From contig NZ_BOPO01000019.1 of assembly GCF_017312725.1 (NCBI RefSeq), positions 27,715-91,714 on the forward strand: a DNA stretch of 64,000 nucleotides, in the 5' to 3' direction. Positions 50,063 through 58,481 of this stretch are shown here, piece by piece (the stretch's first letter is position 1; each line of letters starts with the position of its first letter). The position numbers and the translations under genes are program-made. The DNA is from Actinocatenispora comari (GTDB lineage Bacteria; Actinomycetota; Actinomycetes; Mycobacteriales; Micromonosporaceae). Under the pieces are notes generated by a model. The model worked only from the letters and a program-made list of their open reading frames with translations, was not told the DNA's origin and searched no databases.

Positions 50063-51292
50063 ATGGGACGGACCAGTGGCGGCTTGCCGCCGGTGGGGTT
50101 CGCCAGGCTGCGCGAGGTGCTCTCCCGGCACGTCGAGTCCGGAAGGATTCCGGGCCTGGTCGCACTGATCGGCCGGGGCGACGAGACGCACGTCGAAGCG
50201 ATGGGCACGATGCGGCACGACGGCGGAACGCCGATGCGGCGCGACACCATCTTCCGGATGGCGTCCACGTCCAAGCCAGTGTCGATCGCCGCGGCGATGG
50301 TCCTGCTCGACGAGTGCCGGATCCGGCTCGACGACCCGGTGCAGGAGTGGCTGCCCGAGCTCGCCGACCGGCAGGTACTCGCGCGCATCGACGCGCCGCT
50401 CGACGACACCGTGCCCGCCCGCCGGCCCATCACCGTACGAGACGTGCTGACCTGCACGTTCGGCCTCGGTATGGACATGACGGTGATCGGCACCCCGATC
50501 ATGAACGCGGTGTTCGAGCAGGGCATCACGCCGAACCTGCCGGAGCCGATGCCGGAGCAGGACGAGTGGATGCGCAGGCTCGGGTCGTTGCCGCTGATGC
50601 ACCAGCCCGGCGAGCGCTGGCAGTACCAGATCGGCAGCGACCTGGCCGGGGTGCTCGTCTCCCGGGTCACCGGCCAGTCCTTCGAGTCGTTCCTGCGCGA
50701 GCGGATCTTCGAGCCGCTCGGCATGCGGGACACCGGGTTCCACGTGCCGGCCGACCAGCTCCACCGGCTGCCTCCGCTGTACGCGCCCGACCCGGCGACC
50801 GGCGAGTTCCACGTGTGGGACGACGCCGCGACGGGACGGCACGCCACACCCCCGGCGTTCCAGGGCGGCGGCGGCGGCCTGGTGTCCACCGCCGACGACT
50901 ACGACGCCTACTTCCGGATGCTGCTGAACGGCGGCGTGCACGAGGGCCAGCGGATCCTGTCCAGGCCGGCCGTCGAGCTGATGACCACCAACCGGCTCAC
51001 GCCCGACCAGCAGGCCGCCCGGCAGCAGTTGGCCCTGGACAACGTGCACCTCTCCTTCGGCCAGGGCCAGCACGGCGGCTGGGGCCTCGGGATGGCGGTG
51101 CGTACCTACCGGGGCGACTACGCACCCGTCGGCCAGTTCGGCTGGGACGGCGGCAGTGGTGCCTCGACGTACGCCGACCCGGTCAACGGGATCGTCGGCA
51201 TCCTGCTCACCCAGGTCGGCGCCTCGGTACCGCACTCGATCCACCTCATGCACGACTTCTGGACCACCCTCTACCAGGTGATCGACGACTGA
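50063..51292 (+). CDS. Serine hydrolase of the class C beta-lactamase/PBP-like family
   Basis: A 409-residue protein. The nucleophile motif SxxK is in FRMASTSKPVSIAAAM (about residues 70-73). The second motif is YQI in GERWQYQIGSDLAG, and the C-terminal HGGWGLGM stretch replaces the KTG triad. Acyl-enzyme chemistry on esters or D-peptides is likely; it may be an esterase (EstB-like). No signal peptide is seen, so it is probably cytoplasmic. ATG 50063 was chosen because of AGGAGA upstream; the earlier ATG at 49979 lies in the leader. Confidence 0.88.
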   Translation: MGRTSGGLPPVGFARLREVLSRHVESGRIPGLVALIGRGDETHVEAMGTMRHDGGTPMRRDTIFRMASTSKPVSIAAAMVLLDECRIRLDDPVQEWLPELADRQVLARIDAPLDDTVPARRPITVRDVLTCTFGLGMDMTVIGTPIMNAVFEQGITPNLPEPMPEQDEWMRRLGSLPLMHQPGERWQYQIGSDLAGVLVSRVTGQSFESFLRERIFEPLGMRDTGFHVPADQLHRLPPLYAPDPATGEFHVWDDAATGRHATPPAFQGGGGGLVSTADDYDAYFRMLLNGGVHEGQRILSRPAVELMTTNRLTPDQQAARQQLALDNVHLSFGQGQHGGWGLGMAVRTYRGDYAPVGQFGWDGGSGASTYADPVNGIVGILLTQVGASVPHSIHLMHDFWTTLYQVIDD

Positions 51293-51390
51293 CCCCGCAC
51301 GCGGGCGGCCCGGCCCGGGCCCGGGCACGCCCGTCACACTGGTGCCCGGTTGCGCCGGCCGATGTCGGCCGTGGCTGGTATCAAGGCGAG

Positions 51391-53559
51391 ATGGCGAACG
51401 AGTCCAGCACCGAGGGTGCCGGTTCCGGCACCGGGGCCGCCGCGGCGGATACGGGACGGCCGGCGGCCGAGGCGGTGCTGCGGCGGCTGGCCGGTCCGGC
51501 CGCGGTGCTGCGGGACGACCAGTGGCGCGCCATCGAGGCGCTCACCTCGCCCGGCGACGGCGGCGTGGGCCGGCGGGTGCTGCTGGTGCAGCGCACCGGG
51601 TTCGGCAAGTCCGCGGTGTACTTCGTGGCGACCGCGCTGCTGCGCGCGGCCGGCGCCGGGCCGACGGTGATCGTCTCGCCGCTGCTCGCGCTGATGCGCA
51701 ACCAGATCGAGGCGGCCGCCGGCGCCGGCATCCGGGCGGCCACCATCAACTCGGCGAACGTCACCGAGTGGCAGGCGATCGAGGCGGACATCGCCGCCGG
51801 CGCCGTCGACGTGCTGCTGGTGAGTCCGGAACGGCTCAACAATCCGGACTTCCGCGACCGGGTGCTGCCGCAGCTCGCCGCGACCACCGGCCTGCTGGTG
51901 GTCGACGAGGCGCACTGCGTGTCCGACTGGGGTCACGACTTCCGGCCCGACTACCGCCGCATCGCGACGTTCCTCGCGGGGCTGAAGCCGCACGTGCCGG
52001 TGCTCGCGACCACCGCCACCGCGAACGCCCGGGTCACCGCCGACGTCGCCGAACAGCTCGGCGACGCCCTCGTGCTGCGCGGGCCGCTGGACCGGGACAG
52101 CCTGCGGCTGGGGGTGCTGCCGCTGCCCAGCCCGGCGCACCGGCTGGCCTGGCTCGCCGACCACCTGACCGACCTGCCCGGCTCCGGCATCATCTACACG
52201 CTGACCGTCGCCGCCACCGACGAGGTCGCCGACTTCCTGCGCTCCCGCGGGCACACCGTCGCCGCCTACTCCGGGCGTACCGACCCGGAGCAGCGGGCGG
52301 CGGCCGAGCAGGACCTGCTCGCCAACCGGGTGAAGGCGCTGGTCGCGACCTCGGCACTGGGCATGGGCTTCGACAAGCCGGACCTCGGCTTCGTGGTGCA
52401 CCTGGGCGCGCCCGCCTCGCCGATCGCCTACTACCAGCAGGTGGGGCGGGCCGGCCGCGCGGTCGAGCACGCCGACGTGCTGCTGCTGCCCGGGGCGGAG
52501 GACGAGGCGATCTGGCGCTACTTCGCCTCCCTGGCGTTCCCGCCGGAGGATCAGGTGCGGGCCACCCTGGCCGCGCTGTCGACCGAGCAGCCGACCTCCA
52601 CGCCGGTCCTGGAGTCCCGGGTGGAGCTGCGGCGCAGCCGGCTGGAGCTGATGCTCAAGGTGCTCGACGTGGACGGGGTGGTGCGCCGGGTCCGCGGCGG
52701 CTGGCTCGCCACCGGCACCGGCTGGCGGTACGACGCGGAGCGCTACGCGCGCATCGCCGCCGCCCGCGCCGCCGAGCAGCAGGCGGTGCGCGACTACGTC
52801 GGTACCGACGGCTGCCGGTTGCGGTTCCTGCGCGAGACGCTCGACGACCCGTACGCCACCGACTGCGGGCGCTGCGACACCTGCCGGGGCCGGTGGTACG
52901 AGCCGGCCGTGTCGGCGGCGGCGCTGGGCGCGGCGCAGCAGCACCTCGGGCGCCCCGGGGTACCGGTGGAGCCGCGGAAACTGTGGCCCACCGGCGGCGC
53001 CGCGCTGGGCATCGACCACGCCGGCAAGATCGCCCCGGAGGAGCTGGCCGAGCCCGGCCGGGCGCTCGGCCGGCTGTCCGACATCGGCTGGGGGACCCGG
53101 CTGCGGGCCATGCTGCGTCCCGACACCCCGGACGCCGAGGTCGACGACGAGGTGTTCGCCGGCGTGGTCCGGGTGCTCGCCGACTGGCCGTGGCAGCGCC
53201 GCCCGGTCGCCGTGGCCGCGGTGGCGTCCCGCAGCCGGCCGCGGCTGGTCGGGTCGCTGGCGCGGCGGCTCGCCCAGGTGGGCCGGCTGCGCTACCTGGG
53301 CGAGCTGTCCCGGGTCGGCGGCGGCCCGCCGGGCGCCGGCGTGGGCGGCAACGCGGTGCACCGGCTCGCCGCGGTGCACGACGCGTTCGCGGTCGGCGAG
53401 GAGCTCGCGGCCGGGCTGGCGCAGCTGGGCGCCGACGATCCGGTGCTGCTGGTCGACGACGTGACCGACACCGGCTGGACACTGACCGTGGCGGCCCGGG
53501 CGCTGCGCCTCGCCGGCGCGGCTCAGGTCCTCCCGTTCACCCTCGCCGTCCAGGCGTGA
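51391..53559 (+). CDS. recQ: RecQ-family DNA helicase with C-terminal phosphoribosyltransferase-like domain
   Basis: A 722-residue protein. Helicase motifs: I RTGFGKS (Lys73), II VVDEAHCVSDWGHDFRPDYR (Asp172-Glu-Ala-His175), III TTATANARVT, V VATSALGMGFDKPDLGFVVH and VI QQVGRAGRAV. The RecQ zinc-binding segment follows (DCGRCDTCRGRW). Beyond about residue 560 the chain does not look like an HRDC domain. It has RPRLVGSLARRLAQVGRLRYL and VLLVDDVTDTGWTLT (about residues 686-699), the PRPP-loop pattern of ComF-type phosphoribosyltransferases. Walker A has F in place of the usual T/S (TGFGKS). ATG 51391 with AAGG nearby. Its 3' end overlaps the minus-strand gene by 23 nt. Confidence 0.9.
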   Translation: MANESSTEGAGSGTGAAAADTGRPAAEAVLRRLAGPAAVLRDDQWRAIEALTSPGDGGVGRRVLLVQRTGFGKSAVYFVATALLRAAGAGPTVIVSPLLALMRNQIEAAAGAGIRAATINSANVTEWQAIEADIAAGAVDVLLVSPERLNNPDFRDRVLPQLAATTGLLVVDEAHCVSDWGHDFRPDYRRIATFLAGLKPHVPVLATTATANARVTADVAEQLGDALVLRGPLDRDSLRLGVLPLPSPAHRLAWLADHLTDLPGSGIIYTLTVAATDEVADFLRSRGHTVAAYSGRTDPEQRAAAEQDLLANRVKALVATSALGMGFDKPDLGFVVHLGAPASPIAYYQQVGRAGRAVEHADVLLLPGAEDEAIWRYFASLAFPPEDQVRATLAALSTEQPTSTPVLESRVELRRSRLELMLKVLDVDGVVRRVRGGWLATGTGWRYDAERYARIAAARAAEQQAVRDYVGTDGCRLRFLRETLDDPYATDCGRCDTCRGRWYEPAVSAAALGAAQQHLGRPGVPVEPRKLWPTGGAALGIDHAGKIAPEELAEPGRALGRLSDIGWGTRLRAMLRPDTPDAEVDDEVFAGVVRVLADWPWQRRPVAVAAVASRSRPRLVGSLARRLAQVGRLRYLGELSRVGGGPPGAGVGGNAVHRLAAVHDAFAVGEELAAGLAQLGADDPVLLVDDVTDTGWTLTVAARALRLAGAAQVLPFTLAVQA

Positions 53560-54478
53560 GCCCGGTCGTCGCGGTGGTCCGGGGCGCCGCCGGCAGGGTG
53601 ATGTCGGCCCGGACGGCCAGACGGGGCGCCGCGGGCAGGGTGATGTCGGGGCGGACGGCCGGACGGGGCGCGGTCGGCAGGGTGATGTCGGCCCGGACGG
53701 GCGGCCGGGCCGGCCCGACCGGTTCGCCCCGGTAGACCCGGTCGAGCACCGCGGGCACCTGCTCGGCCCGCACGCCCGGCAGCGCCCGCAGGTAGTCGGC
53801 GGTGCGCTCGGGCGCCCAGCCGTACGCCTCCCGCAGCCCCCGCGCGAGCAGCGCGAGGTAGTGCGGCGCCGGCGGGCGCCACGGCGTCTGGTGCGCCTGC
53901 CACGGCGCGGTGAACGTCAGTACCGGGAAGCCGTCGAGGTCCGGCCCGGCGCGCAGCAGCGTCTCGTACCGCCCGGGGCCGAGCTGGGCGCGACCGGTGC
54001 CGAGCACCTCGGTCAGGTCGAGATCGCACCCGGGAGTGCGGGCCATCTCCTGCGCCGCGATGTCGCTGAACTGCTGGATGGTGATCAGGTGCGCGTGCAC
54101 CGCGGCGGCGCCGGGCAGCTGCGGGTCGTACAGGGCGAGGCCGCCGCCCCAGGCCCGGCTGTGCCCGGCGAAGTAGACGCCGCCGGGGATGCGCAGTGCC
54201 CGGCTACGGGCCGGCGCCCGCCCGTCCCGGGCGCCCGGGTAGCGCCGCGAGTTGCCCGGCGGCCGGCCACCGGCGAGGTAGTAGCGCAGCCGCCGGCTGG
54301 ACATGTTCGACCCGTACGCGGCGTACCAGACCAGGGTGTGCCGCTGCCGTCGAGGCGCCGCGGCCCCGACCGCCCGCTGCGCCGTCCGGTGGGACGGGGC
54401 GGTGCGGGGCGAATCACCGCGGGGTGCCTCGGAGTGGGGCGAATCGGCACAGTGCCGGGGGTGTGGGGCATGGCTCAT
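53537..54478 (-). CDS. Gamma-glutamylcyclotransferase-fold protein with C-terminal repeats
   Basis: A 313-residue protein. The hallmark YAAYGSNM (about residues 53-60) begins a GGCT-like domain, with GGRPPGNSRRYPGARD, GGVYFAGHSRAWGGGLALYDP and TFTAPW. In the family a Glu acts as general acid/base on gamma-glutamyl groups; I cannot confirm the exact residue. Residues ~1-50 are H/R/A/P-rich, and the last ~45 residues are three 14-residue repeats with core DITLPAAPR. The ATG at 54478 is tentative; the functional part begins near residue 48. It overlaps recQ by 23 nt at the 3' end. Confidence 0.78.
   Translation of the reverse strand: MSHAPHPRHCADSPHSEAPRGDSPRTAPSHRTAQRAVGAAAPRRQRHTLVWYAAYGSNMSSRRLRYYLAGGRPPGNSRRYPGARDGRAPARSRALRIPGGVYFAGHSRAWGGGLALYDPQLPGAAAVHAHLITIQQFSDIAAQEMARTPGCDLDLTEVLGTGRAQLGPGRYETLLRAGPDLDGFPVLTFTAPWQAHQTPWRPPAPHYLALLARGLREAYGWAPERTADYLRALPGVRAEQVPAVLDRVYRGEPVGPARPPVRADITLPTAPRPAVRPDITLPAAPRLAVRADITLPAAPRTTATTGLTPGRRG
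53581..53706 (-). repeat. 42-bp tandem repeat, three copies, coding
   Basis: Units 53581-53622, 53623-53664 and 53665-53706, each starting ggggcgc and containing ggcagggtgatgtcgg. They encode the three DITLP-type 14-residue repeats at the C-terminus of the GGCT-like protein. Confidence 0.9.
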
Positions 54479-54584
54479 GGCACTTGCGACCCTACCGCGC
54501 GGCCCGCTCGCGTCCCCCGATCGGCGGACGGCGCCGGGGGCTGGTGGACGGTGCCGCGGCCGCGGGCCGGCGACCGGCGGCGGA

Positions 54585-54590
54585 TAGTCT
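54585..54590 (+). promoter_or_regulatory. Candidate leaderless -10 element for map
   Basis: TAGTCT ends 6 nt before the ATG at 54597. No ribosome binding site is present. Confidence 0.55.
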
Positions 54591-54596
54591 CGGAGC

Positions 54597-55454
54597 ATGG
54601 CTGACCGTGCTCCACTGACCCCCGGCACCCTGTCGCCACAGCGCGCCGTGCCGGGCAGCATCCCGCGCCCCGAGTACGTCGGGAAGCCCGCGCCGACGCC
54701 GTTCACCGGTTCCGAGGTCAAGACCCCCGAGCTGATCGAGAAGATCCGGGTGGCGAGCCGGGTCGCGGCCGGGGCGCTCGCCGAGGGCGGCCGGGCGGTC
54801 AAGCCCGGCGTGACCACCGACGAGATCGACCGGGTGGTGCACGAGTTCATCTGCGACCACGGCGCCTACCCGTCGACGCTGGGCTACCGCGGCTACCCGA
54901 AGTCGTGCTGCACCTCGCTGAACGAGGTGATCTGCCACGGCATCCCCGACTCGACGGTCGTCGAGGACGGGGACATCGTCAACATCGACGTCACCGCGTA
55001 CCTGAACGGCGTGCACGGCGACACGAACGCGACGTTCCTCGCCGGTGACGTGTCGCAGGAGGCGCGGCTGCTGGTGGAACGCACCCACGAGGCGACCATG
55101 CGTGGCATCCGCGCGGTCAAGCCGGGCCGGGCGCTCAACGTCGTCGGCCGGGTCATCGAGTCGTACGCGAAGCGCTTCGGCTACGGCGTGGTCCGCGACT
55201 TCACCGGGCACGGCATCGGCGAGGCGTTCCACTCCGGGCTGTACGTGCCGCACTACGACCGGCCCGACCTCGACGTGGTGATCGAGACCGGCATGACGTT
55301 CACCGTCGAGCCGATGATCACCCTCGGCACCTACCAGCACGACGCGTGGGACGACGGCTGGACCGTGGTGACCAAGGACCGCCGCTGGACCGCCCAGTTC
55401 GAGCACACCCTGGTGGTGACCGACGACGGCGCCGAGATCCTGACGGTGCCGTGA
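54597..55454 (+). CDS. map: Methionine aminopeptidase, type I
   Basis: Removes initiator methionine from nascent proteins. The 285-residue product has an N-terminal extension of ~40 residues ([12 protein letters not shown]), typical of actinobacterial MetAP1c that bind ribosomes through PxxP motifs. Five metal ligands are visible in [20 protein letters not shown] (two Asp), [11 protein letters not shown] (His), FTVEPMI (Glu) and QFEHTLVV (Glu). Leaderless-type start at 54597. The next gene is a VIT family transporter 49 nt downstream. Confidence 0.96.
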   Translation: MADRAPLTPGTLSPQRAVPGSIPRPEYVGKPAPTPFTGSEVKTPELIEKIRVASRVAAGALAEGGRAVKPGVTTDEIDRVVHEFICDHGAYPSTLGYRGYPKSCCTSLNEVICHGIPDSTVVEDGDIVNIDVTAYLNGVHGDTNATFLAGDVSQEARLLVERTHEATMRGIRAVKPGRALNVVGRVIESYAKRFGYGVVRDFTGHGIGEAFHSGLYVPHYDRPDLDVVIETGMTFTVEPMITLGTYQHDAWDDGWTVVTKDRRWTAQFEHTLVVTDDGAEILTVP

Positions 55455-55503
55455 GCGAGCTTGCCACGAGGCACGAGGTGACCGCGCCGGGACGGGAGCA
55501 CCG

Positions 55504-56229
55504 ATGAACGGCCACGACCGGTCGGCGACGCCGGCAGCGCTGACCCCCGACCACCACGCCGACGTCTCCGGCGGCTGGCTGCGCGCCTCGGTGTTCGGCG
55601 CGATGGACGGGCTGGTCACGAACATCTCGCTGATCGCCGGCGTCGGCGGCGGCGGGGTGTCCCGGCACACCATCGTGCTCACCGGCGTCGCCGGACTGAT
55701 CGCCGGCGCGATCTCGATGGGGCTGGGCGAGTACACCTCGGTGCGGACCCAGAACGAGCAGGTCGCGCACGAGATCGCCAAGGAGCGGCAGGAACTCGAA
55801 CGCCATCCGGCCGAGGAGGCGGAGGAGCTGGCTGCGGCGTGGATCCGGCGCGGGCTGCCGGAGCAGCTCGCCCGGGAGGTCGCCGAGACGGTCGGCCGCA
55901 ACCTGGACGAGGCGGTCCGGGTACACGCGCAGGAGGAGATGGGCGTCGACCCGACCGAGGTACCGAACCCGTGGCTCGCCGCGGTCTCCTCGTTCGTGTG
56001 CTTCTCGATCGGTGCGATGTTCCCGCTGATCACGTTCCTGCTGGGGTTCTCCCAGCTGTGGCTGGGGCTGGCCGTCGGTGGGGTCGGGCTGTTCGCCGCG
56101 GGCGCGCTGTTCGCCCGGTTCACCGCCCGCAGCTGGCTGCTCAACGGGCTGCGCCAGCTGCTGCTGGGTGCGCTGGCGGCGGCCGCGACCTACCTGGTCG
56201 GCACCCTGATCGGCGTCGCCACGTCCTGA
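55504..56229 (+). CDS. VIT1/CCC1 family (Fe/Mn) transporter
   Basis: A 241-residue membrane protein. The signature of the vacuolar-iron-transporter family is SVFGAMDGLVTNISLIAGV and AGAISMGLGEYTSVRTQNE (about residues 29-80). A charged, helical cytoplasmic domain (EQVAHEIAKERQELERHPAEEAEEL) contributes metal ligands (Glu). Three more helices finish the fold (AVSSFVCFSIGAMFPLITF). It probably exports Fe(II)/Mn(II) using the proton gradient. ATG 55504 with GGGAG upstream. It ends in a convergent inverted repeat. Confidence 0.9.
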   Translation: MNGHDRSATPAALTPDHHADVSGGWLRASVFGAMDGLVTNISLIAGVGGGGVSRHTIVLTGVAGLIAGAISMGLGEYTSVRTQNEQVAHEIAKERQELERHPAEEAEELAAAWIRRGLPEQLAREVAETVGRNLDEAVRVHAQEEMGVDPTEVPNPWLAAVSSFVCFSIGAMFPLITFLLGFSQLWLGLAVGGVGLFAAGALFARFTARSWLLNGLRQLLLGALAAAATYLVGTLIGVATS

Positions 56230-56289
56230 CCTTCAGAGCGCGATCCGGGGGCCGGCCGCGCCGCCGCACGGTGCGCGAGTCAGGACGTG
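56220..56289. terminator. 11-bp inverted repeat spanning the convergent gene ends
   Basis: CACGTCCTGAC (56220-56230) pairs with GTCAGGACGTG (56279-56289), perfect, with a 48-nt GC-rich loop that can fold further. Each arm contains the stop codon and the last two codons of one of the two convergent genes. Confidence 0.55.
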
Positions 56290-56525
56290 ACGAAGCCGTC
56301 GTGGTCGGCGGCGAGGTCCCGCAGGGCGGCGAGAGTGTCGCCGGCGGGTGCTCCGTCCGGCCCGGTGGTCAGCTCCACCACCCAGTCGACGTCCTCGGCG
56401 TCGTCCTCGCCGAGCAGCATGTCGCGGTGCACCAACGCCGGCAGGTACCCGGCGTCGCGCAGGTGGGCGGCGATCCGCTCGGCGTCGTCGCGGTCGGGCA
56501 GCACGAGCAGCACGCTGTCGGTCAC
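56280..56525 (-). CDS. Hypothetical 81-residue protein
   Basis: A small, acidic alpha/beta protein (SVLLVLPDRDDAERIAAHLRDAGYLPALVH, then an acidic middle EDDAEDVDWVVEL) that looks like a half response-regulator or other Rossmann-like fold; no catalytic motif was found. The GTG at 56525 was chosen because TACCAT ends 6 nt upstream (leaderless type). The downstream 3' end mirrors the VIT gene (both end Thr-Ser-stop). Confidence 0.65.
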   Translation of the reverse strand: MTDSVLLVLPDRDDAERIAAHLRDAGYLPALVHRDMLLGEDDAEDVDWVVELTTGPDGAPAGDTLAALRDLAADHDGFVTS

Positions 56526-56531
56526 CGCGCG

Positions 56532-56537
56532 ATGGTA
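56532..56537 (-). promoter_or_regulatory. Candidate leaderless -10 element
   Basis: TACCAT on the minus strand ends 6 nt before the GTG at 56525. Confidence 0.4.
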
Positions 56538-56581
56538 GCCGCCGGCCGTGCCGGGGTCCGCGGGCGGCGGCCGGCGTCGCG

Positions 56582-57313
56582 TCACCGGCGGCGGGGCGGG
56601 CCGAGCACCGCGAACGGGTCGGTCACCCGCAGGGTGCGCTCGGCGAACCGGTACAGCGCGGCCGGCCGGCCGCCGGAACGGCCGGGTGGTGCCGCCGCGC
56701 CGGTCGGGGCCAGCACGCCGCGCCGGGTGAGTACCCGCTGCATGTTGGTCGCCGACACCCGGTAGCCCAGCGCTGCGGCGTAGATCTCGCGCAGCTGCGA
56801 GATGGTGAACTCCGGCGGCGCGAGCGCGAACCCGAGGTTGGTGTAGGACAGCTTCGCCCGCAGCCGGCCCCGGGCCCGGTCGGCGATCGCGGCGTGGTCG
56901 AACGCCAGCGGCGGCAGCGTGTCCGCCGGCTGCCAGGCGGTGTCGGCGGGCAGTGCCGGGTCCCGGTCGGTCGGTACCAGCCCGAGGAACGCGGTGGCGA
57001 CCACCCGGCGGCGGTGCTGCTGGGCCGGATCGGCGACCGGGCCGGGCACCCGCGCCGGGTCGGAGAACACCGCGATCTGCTCCAGGTGCGCCAGCCGGGC
57101 GACGTCGACCTTCTGCGCCAGGTGGCGGCGGATCGAGGTGTCCACGTCCTCGTCCGGCCCGAGCCGACCGCCGGGCAGCGACCAGCGGCCGGACTGGGGG
57201 TCGCGGGCGCGCTGCCAGAGCAGCACCCGAAGTGATCCGGCTCGCACCGACAGCACCGCGGCGAGGACTTCGTGTTCCGCTCCGGACGGGTCGCTGGTAG
57301 CGTGGTGAGCCAT
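56582..57313 (-). CDS. nrtR: NrtR-type regulator (Nudix-like domain plus winged helix)
   Basis: A 243-residue protein. Residues ~15-140 are a Nudix fold ([40 protein letters not shown]), but the catalytic RExxEE of the Nudix box is replaced (RRHLAQK), so hydrolysis is unlikely. Residues ~150-230 form a winged helix ([33 protein letters not shown]), as in NrtR. NrtR represses NAD biosynthesis genes and is released by ADP-ribose. It is divergent from nadA with 63 nt between the starts and a palindrome over its own start codon. ATG 57313, TAGTCT 6 nt upstream. Confidence 0.88.
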   Translation of the reverse strand: MAHHATSDPSGAEHEVLAAVLSVRAGSLRVLLWQRARDPQSGRWSLPGGRLGPDEDVDTSIRRHLAQKVDVARLAHLEQIAVFSDPARVPGPVADPAQQHRRRVVATAFLGLVPTDRDPALPADTAWQPADTLPPLAFDHAAIADRARGRLRAKLSYTNLGFALAPPEFTISQLREIYAAALGYRVSATNMQRVLTRRGVLAPTGAAAPPGRSGGRPAALYRFAERTLRVTDPFAVLGPPRRR

Positions 57314-57326
57314 AGTTTTAGACTAT
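57312..57326. promoter_or_regulatory. Palindrome ATAGT-n5-ACTAT, likely NrtR operator
   Basis: Perfect 5-bp arms (57312-57316 and 57322-57326) with center TTTAG. It overlaps the nrtR start codon and its predicted -10 (TAGTCT, 57320-57325 on the minus strand), and lies 50 nt before nadA. Confidence 0.65.
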
Positions 57327-57376
57327 CAGGCGAAAACCAGCGGAGCGGCCGTACCGCCCCGCGAGGGGGAGGACCG

Positions 57377-58342
57377 ATGGTGGACACCGACTGGGCCGAC
57401 GAGGTCCGAGCGCTGGCCCGCGAGCGCGACGCGGTGATCCTCGCGCACAACTACCAGCTCCCGGAGATCCAGGACATCGCCGACCACACCGGTGACTCGC
57501 TCGCGCTGAGCCGGCTCGCCGCGGCCAGCGAGGCGAGCACGATCGTGTTCTGCGGCGTGCACTTCATGGCCGAGACCGCGAAGATCCTCGCGCCGGACAA
57601 GACCGTGCTGATCCCGGACGCCGCGGCCGGCTGCTCGCTCGCCGACTCGATCACCGCCGACCAGCTGCGCGCCTGGAAGGCCGAACACCCCGGCGCGGTC
57701 GTCGTCTCGTACGTCAACACCACCGCCGAGGTGAAGGCGGAGACCGACATCTGCTGTACCTCGTCCAACGCGGTCGACGTGGTCGCCTCGATCCCGGCCG
57801 ACACCGAGGTGCTGTTCTGCCCCGACCAGTTCCTCGGTGCGCACGTCAAGCGGCTCACCGGCCGCGACAACATGCACATCTGGGCCGGGGAGTGCCACGT
57901 GCACGCCGGCATCAACGGCGACCAGCTCGCCGAGCGGGTCGCGGCGGTACCGGGGGCCGAGCTGTACATCCACCCGGAGTGCGGCTGCGCCACCTCGGCG
58001 CTCTACCTCGCCGGTGAGGGCGTCGTACCGGCGGAGAAGGTCAAGGTGCTGTCCACCGGCGACATGGCCACCGCGGCCCGGCACACCAGCGCCACCGCGG
58101 TCCTGGTCGCCACCGAGGTCGGCATGCTGCACCAGCTGCGCCGCGCCGCGCCCGGCGTCGACTTCCAGGCGGTCAACGAGCGCGCCTCGTGCCGGTACAT
58201 GAAGATGATCACGCCGGAGAAGCTGCTGCGCTCGCTGCGCGAGGGCACCGACGAGGTCGACGTGCCCACCGCGACCGCCGACGCCGCCCGCGCCGCGGTC
58301 ACCCGCATGATCTCCATCGGTCATCCCGGCGGCGGCGAGTAG
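57377..58342 (+). CDS. nadA: Quinolinate synthase NadA
   Basis: Condenses iminoaspartate with dihydroxyacetone phosphate to quinolinate in de novo NAD synthesis, using a [4Fe-4S] cluster. The 321-residue product has [19 protein letters not shown] at the N-terminus, [15 protein letters not shown] with the first cluster Cys, ADICC-type [11 protein letters not shown], and [13 protein letters not shown] with the last. ATG 57377 is behind GGGGGAGG. No nadB or nadC follows, so NadB must be encoded elsewhere. Divergent from nrtR. Confidence 0.96.
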   Translation: MVDTDWADEVRALARERDAVILAHNYQLPEIQDIADHTGDSLALSRLAAASEASTIVFCGVHFMAETAKILAPDKTVLIPDAAAGCSLADSITADQLRAWKAEHPGAVVVSYVNTTAEVKAETDICCTSSNAVDVVASIPADTEVLFCPDQFLGAHVKRLTGRDNMHIWAGECHVHAGINGDQLAERVAAVPGAELYIHPECGCATSALYLAGEGVVPAEKVKVLSTGDMATAARHTSATAVLVATEVGMLHQLRRAAPGVDFQAVNERASCRYMKMITPEKLLRSLREGTDEVDVPTATADAARAAVTRMISIGHPGGGE

Positions 58343-58481
58343 CGAGCGGACCGGCCGCGCCGACGCCCCGGCCGCACCGGCGGCGACGAGATCCTGCCCG
58401 GGCGCCGGCGGTGCGGTGTCGAGCGGCCGCCGGTTCGGCCGCGGCGCAACGGTTCCGGCCGAGACGCCGGCGGCGGACCGG

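Noticed and set aside
46571..51337. Minus-strand open frame of about 1590 codons
   Set aside because: Antisense to the aldehyde dehydrogenase, SDR and serine hydrolase genes. Its translation is Arg/Ala/Pro/Gly-rich with no domain; such frames are expected in very GC-rich DNA.
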